Source: JALYUA01 sp040004225 (GTDB taxonomy: Bacteria; Acidobacteriota; Thermoanaerobaculia; UBA5066; Gp7-AA6). Taken from it: a stretch of DNA of 6,657 bases. The notes under the pieces are model-generated. The model ran no database searches, had not been told where the DNA came from, and saw nothing but the letters and a program-made list of their open reading frames with translations. The position numbers and the translations under genes are program-made. Location of the stretch: NCBI GenBank assembly GCA_040004225.1, contig JBDUBI010000231.1, forward strand, positions 1 to 6,657. Direction: 5' to 3'. Positions 4,596-6,657 of this stretch are shown here, one piece after another (within the stretch, counting starts at the first letter, position 1; the number at the start of each line of letters is the position of its first letter).

Positions 4596-5516
4596 ATGTT
4601 TGCCTCGGTCTCCGGACATCGAATCGGCGAGGTCGCCCGACTCACCGGCCTGAGCGTCGATACCCTCCGCGTCTGGGAGAGGCGCTACGGATTTCCGAGC
4701 CCGAGCCGCGCCCGGTCCGGGGTTCGACTCTTTCGCGAGGACGACGTCTCCCGGCTCCTGCTGATCCAGCGGGCCCTGCTGCGCGGTTTTCGCCCGGGCG
4801 AGGTTGTCGCCAAGGGCGCGGACGAGCTCGGCCGTCTCCTGGAGGCCGCCCCGGAGACCTCGACACCGGCGCAGCGGACGGTCTCGCCCCGCGTCGCCGC
4901 GCTCTTGGACGACGTGACGCACTACCGCTTCGGCAGCCTGCGGGACGGCCTCGCCGAAGGCGCGCGGACGCTCGGCGCGGGATCCTTCGTGCGGGAGGTC
5001 GCCGGCCCGCTGCTCCAGGAAGTCGGGGAGGCCTGGGCGTGCGGCGCGATGGAGGTCCGCCAGGAGCATCTCTCCTCGGAGGAGCTCTCGTTGCGGCTGC
5101 GCGTCCTGCTCGCCGACTTCCCTCTCGAGCCCGAGGCCCCCTCCGTCCTGCTCGCGACCCTTTCGGGAGAGCGTCACGGGCTCGGGATCGAGATGGCGGC
5201 CGTCGACCTCGCCAGCCGCGGCGTGACTCCCCGCCTTCTCGGGACCGACACTCCGCCGCGCCAGATCGTGGAGGCTGCGCTCGCGCTCGGCGTCGATGCG
5301 GTGGGCATCTCGCTTCCGACCGGCACCGACGCCCGGGCGGCGGCGCCGGCCCTGCGCTGGATTTCGGAGTGGCTTCCGGATTCGATCGCCCTCTGGTTCG
5401 GGGGCCGGGCCTGCGACCGTATTCCGGGCCCGGCGACCCGAGCGCTCGTTCTCCGCGAGTGGGGGCAGGTCGATGAGGCCGTCGCGGGACTCCAGGCGGC
5501 GGCGGGAGCCGGGTAG
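4596..5516 (+). CDS. CarH/LitR-like MerR-family regulator with cobalamin-binding domain
   Basis: A 306-residue cytoplasmic transcription regulator. Residues 8-75 form a MerR-type winged helix: HRIGEVARLTGLSVDTLRVWERRYGFPSP, then the GVRLFREDDVSRLLLI wing and helix. Residues about 98-175 form the four-helix cobalamin-capping bundle with the W-x9-EH signature (Trp147, Glu157, His158). Residues 183-300 form the B12-binding Rossmann-like domain with ERHGLG (E-x-H-x-x-G), in which His194 is the expected lower axial cobalt ligand, then GISL and FGG motifs. Well-studied CarH proteins bind adenosylcobalamin in the dark as repressor tetramers and fall apart in light, usually freeing carotenoid genes. 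Relatives such as CarA need B12 but not light. Here the residue after Trp147 is Ala, where Thermus CarH has the histidine (His132) that ligates cobalt after light exposure. No carotenoid gene is present; the divergent neighbours encode the ABA/zinc-ribbon protein and the molybdoenzyme pair. Confidence 0.94.
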   Translation: MFASVSGHRIGEVARLTGLSVDTLRVWERRYGFPSPSRARSGVRLFREDDVSRLLLIQRALLRGFRPGEVVAKGADELGRLLEAAPETSTPAQRTVSPRVAALLDDVTHYRFGSLRDGLAEGARTLGAGSFVREVAGPLLQEVGEAWACGAMEVRQEHLSSEELSLRLRVLLADFPLEPEAPSVLLATLSGERHGLGIEMAAVDLASRGVTPRLLGTDTPPRQIVEAALALGVDAVGISLPTGTDARAAAPALRWISEWLPDSIALWFGGRACDRIPGPATRALVLREWGQVDEAVAGLQAAAGAG

Positions 5517-5533
5517 CGCCGCCTTCACGCGGG

Positions 5534-5555
5534 CCTCCGGGTTTCCTTCCGGGGG
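5534..5555 (+). terminator. Possible hairpin between the regulator and glgB
   Basis: CCTCCGG (5534-5540) can pair with CCGGGGG (5549-5555), including one G-U, around the loop GTTTCCTT. There is no T-tract after it. A second arm pair, GGCGGCG (5495-5501) and CGCCGCC (5517-5523), spans the regulator's stop codon. Either could slow polymerase, but neither is a canonical terminator. Confidence 0.2.
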
Positions 5556-5566
5556 CGCGACCTCGC

Positions 5567-5572
5567 TAGACT
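5567..5572 (+). promoter_or_regulatory. Candidate -10 element directly before glgB
   Basis: TAGACT matches TATAAT at four of six positions and ends six bases before the GTG start at 5579, so a transcript from it would be leaderless or nearly so. The same six-base distance is seen before the small gene at 1289. The hexamer contains the in-frame TAG that bars any earlier glgB start. No clear -35 is visible in the GC-rich upstream stretch. Confidence 0.35.
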
Positions 5573-5578
5573 GCTGTC

Positions 5579-6657
5579 GTGCGCGGCAAATCTCCCGAGA
5601 ATGGACCCCGTCGCGGGCGGCGCCCGAAGTCCTCCGTCGCGCCGCCCGGCTCGCTCTTTTCCGACGACGACCTTCACCTGTTTCACGAGGGAAGCCACTT
5701 CCATCTGCAGAACCACCTGGGGTCCCATCCCGTGGCGCGCGGCGGAGAGAGCGGGTGCCATTTCGCCGTGTTCGCGCCGAATGCGAAGAAGGTGACCGTC
5801 ATCGGCGATTTCAACCGCTGGGACCGGGAGAGCCACCCGCTCGCGCGGCGGGGCTCGTCGGGCGTCTGGGAAGGGTTTGTGCCCGGCGTCGGCGAGGGAG
5901 ACAACTACAAGTACCACCTCGTCTCGGAGTACGCGGGGTACATCGTCGAAAAGGCGGACCCGTTCGCTTTCCGCCAGGAACGGCCGCCGGGGACGGCGTC
6001 GATCGTCGCGCCCCTGACCTTCGCCTGGGACGATGAGGACTGGATGTTGGCCCGGGGATCCCGTCAGAAGCCGACGTCGCCTCTTTCGATCTACGAGGTG
6101 CACCTGGGTTCCTGGAGGAGAGGGCCGGCCGGGCGCCTGCTCACCTACCGGGAGATCGCGGCGCCGCTGGCAACCTACGCCCGCGAAATGGGCTATACGC
6201 ACGTCGAATTCCTGCCGGTGATGGGGCACCCCTACTACGCGTCGTGGGGATACCAGGTCACCGGTTTCTTCGCGCCGTCGTCGCGGCAGGGCGGGCCGGA
6301 GGACTTGCAGCATCTGGTCGACTACCTGCACCGGGAGGGGATCGGCGTGATCCTCGACTGGGTGCCTTCCCACTTTCCCACCGACGAGCACGGCCTAGGG
6401 TTCTTCGACGGCACGCATCTCTACGAGCACGCTGACCCGCGCCAGGGGTTTCATCCCGACTGGAAGAGCGCGATCTTCAACTACGGCCGCGCCGAGGTGA
6501 AGAGCTTCCTCATCTCGAGCGCGCTCTTCTGGGTCGAGGCGTACCACGCGGACGGGCTGCGTGTGGATGGCGTCGCGTCGATGCTGCATCTCGACTATTC
6601 CCGCGACCCGGGGGAGTGGATCCCGAACGAGTACGGCGGCCGCGAGAACCTGGAGGC
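5579..6657 (+). CDS. glgB: 1,4-alpha-glucan branching enzyme GlgB (N-terminal part, cut by window end)
   Basis: The frame from the GTG at 5579 runs through the window end, giving 359 complete codons and two extra bases. An in-frame TAG at 5567 rules out earlier starts. The enzyme cuts alpha-1,4-glucan chains and re-attaches them as alpha-1,6 branches during glycogen synthesis in the cytoplasm. Visible parts, in order, are a basic Pro-rich N-terminus (1-24), a CBM48 carbohydrate-binding domain (about 30-145; GCHFAVFAPNAKKVTVIGDFNRW), and the start of the GH13 barrel: SIYEVHLGSW, FLPVMGHPYYASWGYQVTGFFAP and region I VILDWVPSHF. Region II, GLRVDGVASML, carries the expected nucleophile Asp330. 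The general-acid Glu and the C-terminal domain lie beyond the window. The nucleophile is about 75 residues earlier than Asp405 of E. coli GlgB, so this form has a short N-terminus. It follows the CarH-like gene by 62 bases on the same strand and has no Shine-Dalgarno sequence. Confidence 0.96.
   Translation, partial: MRGKSPENGPRRGRRPKSSVAPPGSLFSDDDLHLFHEGSHFHLQNHLGSHPVARGGESGCHFAVFAPNAKKVTVIGDFNRWDRESHPLARRGSSGVWEGFVPGVGEGDNYKYHLVSEYAGYIVEKADPFAFRQERPPGTASIVAPLTFAWDDEDWMLARGSRQKPTSPLSIYEVHLGSWRRGPAGRLLTYREIAAPLATYAREMGYTHVEFLPVMGHPYYASWGYQVTGFFAPSSRQGGPEDLQHLVDYLHREGIGVILDWVPSHFPTDEHGLGFFDGTHLYEHADPRQGFHPDWKSAIFNYGRAEVKSFLISSALFWVEAYHADGLRVDGVASMLHLDYSRDPGEWIPNEYGGRENLE

Noticed and set aside
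4446..5528. Minus-strand frame of 360 codons opposite the CarH-like gene
   Set aside because: Low-complexity, charged translation; the plus-strand frame has unmistakable MerR and B12 motifs and a strong ribosome site.
5525..6391. Minus-strand frame of 288 codons opposite glgB
   Set aside because: Shadow of GlgB, whose GH13 motifs fix the coding strand.

Overview
The window is about two-thirds GC. It comes from a bacterium with compact genes, few Shine-Dalgarno sites, and start codons that in two places sit directly behind a -10-like hexamer, as in leaderless mRNAs. This style, with a Tat-exported molybdoenzyme plus cytochrome b561 pair and a B12-binding MerR regulator, fits Acidobacteriota or a related deep-branching, high-GC proteobacterial-type lineage. 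The taxonomic guess is inference. No rRNA, tRNA, insertion sequence, CRISPR array or phage structural gene was seen.

Layout, left to right. (1) Plus strand, 6-1196: a protein whose C-terminal half resembles the HD domain of RelA/SpoT-type phosphohydrolases but lacks the metal-binding residues. (2) Plus strand, 1289-1573: an unrecognised 94-residue protein with a probable leaderless start, followed by a short tandem repeat in the gap between convergent genes. (3) Minus strand, 4473 down to 1666: four genes in a row. Their order is a two-part protein (phage ABA-sandwich-like domain plus zinc ribbon), a four-helix cytochrome b561, an MsrP/YedY-like Tat-exported molybdopterin oxidoreductase overlapping the cytochrome gene, and a 64-residue zinc-ribbon protein. 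(4) Plus strand, 4596-5516, divergent from that set: a MerR-family regulator with a cobalamin-binding C-terminal half (CarH/LitR type). (5) Plus strand, from 5579 past the window end: the N-terminal 359 residues of glycogen branching enzyme GlgB.

How the genes may work together. The cytochrome b and molybdoenzyme should form an electron path from the quinone pool through membrane haem to a periplasmic Mo centre, probably reducing an oxidised substrate such as methionine sulfoxide. The CarH-like gene is divergent from this set across a 122-base gap that contains a nested inverted repeat. This suggests, but does not prove, that B12 state and perhaps light control the molybdoenzyme operon, the regulator gene, or both. 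CarH proteins elsewhere control the response to photo-oxidative stress, which would suit an oxidised-protein repair enzyme. The CarH-like protein lacks the histidine that follows the conserved Trp in Thermus CarH, so its light chemistry may differ. GlgB seems to have its own promoter and no obvious link to the rest.
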